From the NCBI GenBank assembly GCA_030562215.1, contig JAUPFL010000001.1, positions 1,352,501 to 1,416,500 on the forward strand: a DNA stretch of 64,000 nt, given 5' to 3'. The notes under the pieces are model-generated. The model had not been told where the DNA came from and ran no database searches. It saw nothing but the letters and a program-made list of their open reading frames with translations. Of this stretch, positions 62,495 through 64,000 are shown piece after piece (position 1 is the stretch's first letter; each line of letters opens with the position of its first letter). The position numbers were made by a program, and so were the translations under genes. The stretch comes from Peribacillus frigoritolerans (GTDB taxonomy: Bacteria; Bacillota; Bacilli; Bacillales; DSM-1321).

Positions 62495-64000
62495 ATGAAT
62501 ATGCCGAAAATCCCACTAGGAGCTTGGGTCGATTCTTTAGTGGATTGGATAACTATTGTATTTGCTGGATTATTTACATTTATAACGAATGTGATCGAGG
62601 GTCTATTGAATATCTTGGTCGATGTAATGAGTGCAGGACCTTCGCTTGTGTTAATTATCGTCCTGACCCTCCTGGTTACCTATACAAGCAAATGGCCATT
62701 AGGAATTTTTGCATTCATCAGCTTACTATTGATTGATAATCTGGGTTATTGGGAATCAAGCATCCAAACACTGGCGATCGTTATTTTGTCAGAGTCTTAA
62801 CGATCGTGATCGGGATACCGATCGGAATATGGTGTGCCCAAAATAAAACCGTACGCAATATCGTTACCCCGATCTTGGACTTCATGCAAACAATGCCTGC
62901 ATTCGTTTATTTGATTCCTTCGATCTTATTCTTTGGAATAGGGGTAGTGCCTGGAATCATTGCGTCATTCATTTTCGCAATCGCACCGACAATCCGTATG
63001 ACCAATCTTGGGATTCAGGAAGTGCCTAATGATCTGATCGAAGCATCGGATGCTTTTGGTTCAACCAGCAGCCAAAAGTTATTCAAGGTACAAATACCAT
63101 TGGCTACTCCAACGATTATGGCAGGAGTTAACCAAAGCATCATGCTGGCACTATCCATGGTTGTTACAGCCTCATTGGTTGGAGCACCCGGACTTGGGGC
63201 GGATGTCTACAGGGCAGTCAGCCAAATTAATGTGGGGCAAGGATTTGAAGCAGGATTATCCATTGTAATCATTGCAATCATACTCGATCGTATCACGCAA
63301 AACCTTCGTAAACCAGCTTACGAACATATCGTTAGCAGGAAAATCATTTTTACGATTTTGGCCTTACTAGTTGTGGGTACTGCGCTATTCGGTACTTTTA
63401 CAAAAGAAAAAGCCATGAATGGGGATGAAAACAGTCTTGCTGCAAAAACCAATTATGAAATCATCGGAATTGAACCTGGCGCAGGATTGATGAAGCTGAC
63501 TAAAACGGCTATAGATGATTATAAGCTGGATGATTGGAAGTTGGTTGAAGGGTCATCGGCAGCGATGGTTGCAGAATTGAAAAAGCAATCGATAAAAAAG
63601 AACCGATCATCGTTACTGGATGGTCACCGCATTGGATGTTCTCGAAATATGACTTGAAATATCTTGAAGATCCTAATGAGTCATTCGGCGGAGCTGAAAA
63701 CATCAATTCGATTGCCAGAAAAGGACTTGAACAGGATGCACCTGGTGCCTATAAAATTCTTGATCAATTCAACTGGGAAACAAAAGATATGGAAGACGTA
63801 ATGGTCGAAATTTCCGATGGAATGTCTCCTAAAGAAGCTTCGGAAAAATGGATAAAGGAAAATCAGGACAAAGTATCCAAGTGGACCCAAGGTGCACAAT
63901 CAGGAAATGGTGAAAAAATCAAACTGGTTTATGTTGCTTGGGACACTGAAATTGCCAGCACGAATGTGATTGGCAAGGTCCTGGAGCAGAATGGCTATGA
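62495..64000 (+). CDS. glycine betaine permease fused to substrate-binding domain (OpuABC-like), two frameshifts, 3' truncated
   Basis: ATG 62495 starts NMPKIPLGAWVDSLVDWITI; the permease core continues after a break at about 62785-62793 with QTMPAFVYLIPSILFFGIGV and ALSMVVTASLVGAPGLGADV (EAA-loop region ASDAFGSTSSQKLFKVQIPL). After a further helix (IIFTILALLVVGTALFGTF) comes a binding domain: NYEIIGIEPGAGLMKLTKTA, then a break in the A run 63580-63584, and GWSPHWMFSKYDLKYLEDP, normally the second lobe of OpuAC. Only afterwards comes EKIKLVYVAWDTEIASTNVI, the usual first strand of lobe 1. This permuted lobe order is the L. lactis OpuA type and not that of B. subtilis OpuAC. It continues past the window. 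Confidence 0.88.

Overview
The window looks like a low-GC Gram-positive endospore former of the Bacillaceae, close to Bacillus or Peribacillus. The evidence is a GerA-type germinant-receptor operon with a sigma-G-like promoter, a Sda checkpoint gene, HutP-controlled histidine catabolism, a Bacillus-type gnt operon, strong AGGAGG-type ribosome binding sites, frequent TTG/GTG starts and many T-tailed intrinsic terminators. No rRNA, tRNA, CRISPR array or intact transposase was found.

Layout. (1) About 0.5-44 kb is an accessory region made largely of single-gene units: proline dehydrogenase, aminoglycoside phosphotransferase, DUF4440, GNAT, NmrA-like reductase, PLP decarboxylase, nitroreductase with an HxlR regulator, haloperoxidase, TetR, lipoproteins, erythromycin esterase and small secreted or membrane proteins. 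About 22 copies of one three-hairpin repeat (hairpins A-B-C), all in the + orientation, separate them. Set among them are an ECF sigma/PadR/HAAS-FtsW operon (4.5-6.7 kb), a Fur-box siderophore uptake operon (7.8-10.9 kb), sda (11.4 kb), an ECF sigma with a DUF4179 anti-sigma (15.0-17.0 kb), a sucrose operon scrR-scrA-scrB-scrK with twin operators (31.6-36.8 kb), a PTS remnant plus EIIA, and gntRKPZ (38.1-43.3 kb). (2) From 44 kb on the repeat is absent. This part holds a two-gene unit of a coiled-coil protein and a lipoyl-like/Hsp70 fusion (45.2-49.1 kb), a GerA-type operon (49.2-53.3 kb), a beta-lactamase-fold serine hydrolase, a graveyard of ABC-transporter fragments (55.2-56.2 kb), hutP-hutH, a LysP-type permease, and the glycine-betaine transporter opuA, cut by the window end.

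A caution governs every entry. At least 40 reading frames are broken by one-base indels, almost all deletions inside homopolymer runs, and many hit conserved operons (gnt, scr, hut, ger, opu). Restoring one base each time gives proteins of family-typical length. I read this as a base-calling or assembly artefact, so such genes are listed as CDS with the break stated. Genuine decay also exists: a gene with three in-frame stops at 29.6-30.1 kb, a TGG-to-TGA change in the DUF4440 gene, an IS4-type transposase relic, a LURP-one relic and the ABC fragments.

How the genes fit together: uptake plus first-step catabolism modules (scr, gnt, hut) each carry their own repressor or antiterminator and, for gnt and hut, a CcpA cre-like site. 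Envelope and osmotic stress functions (two ECF systems, opuA) and sporulation/germination functions (sda, gerA-type) make up the rest of the recognisable content.
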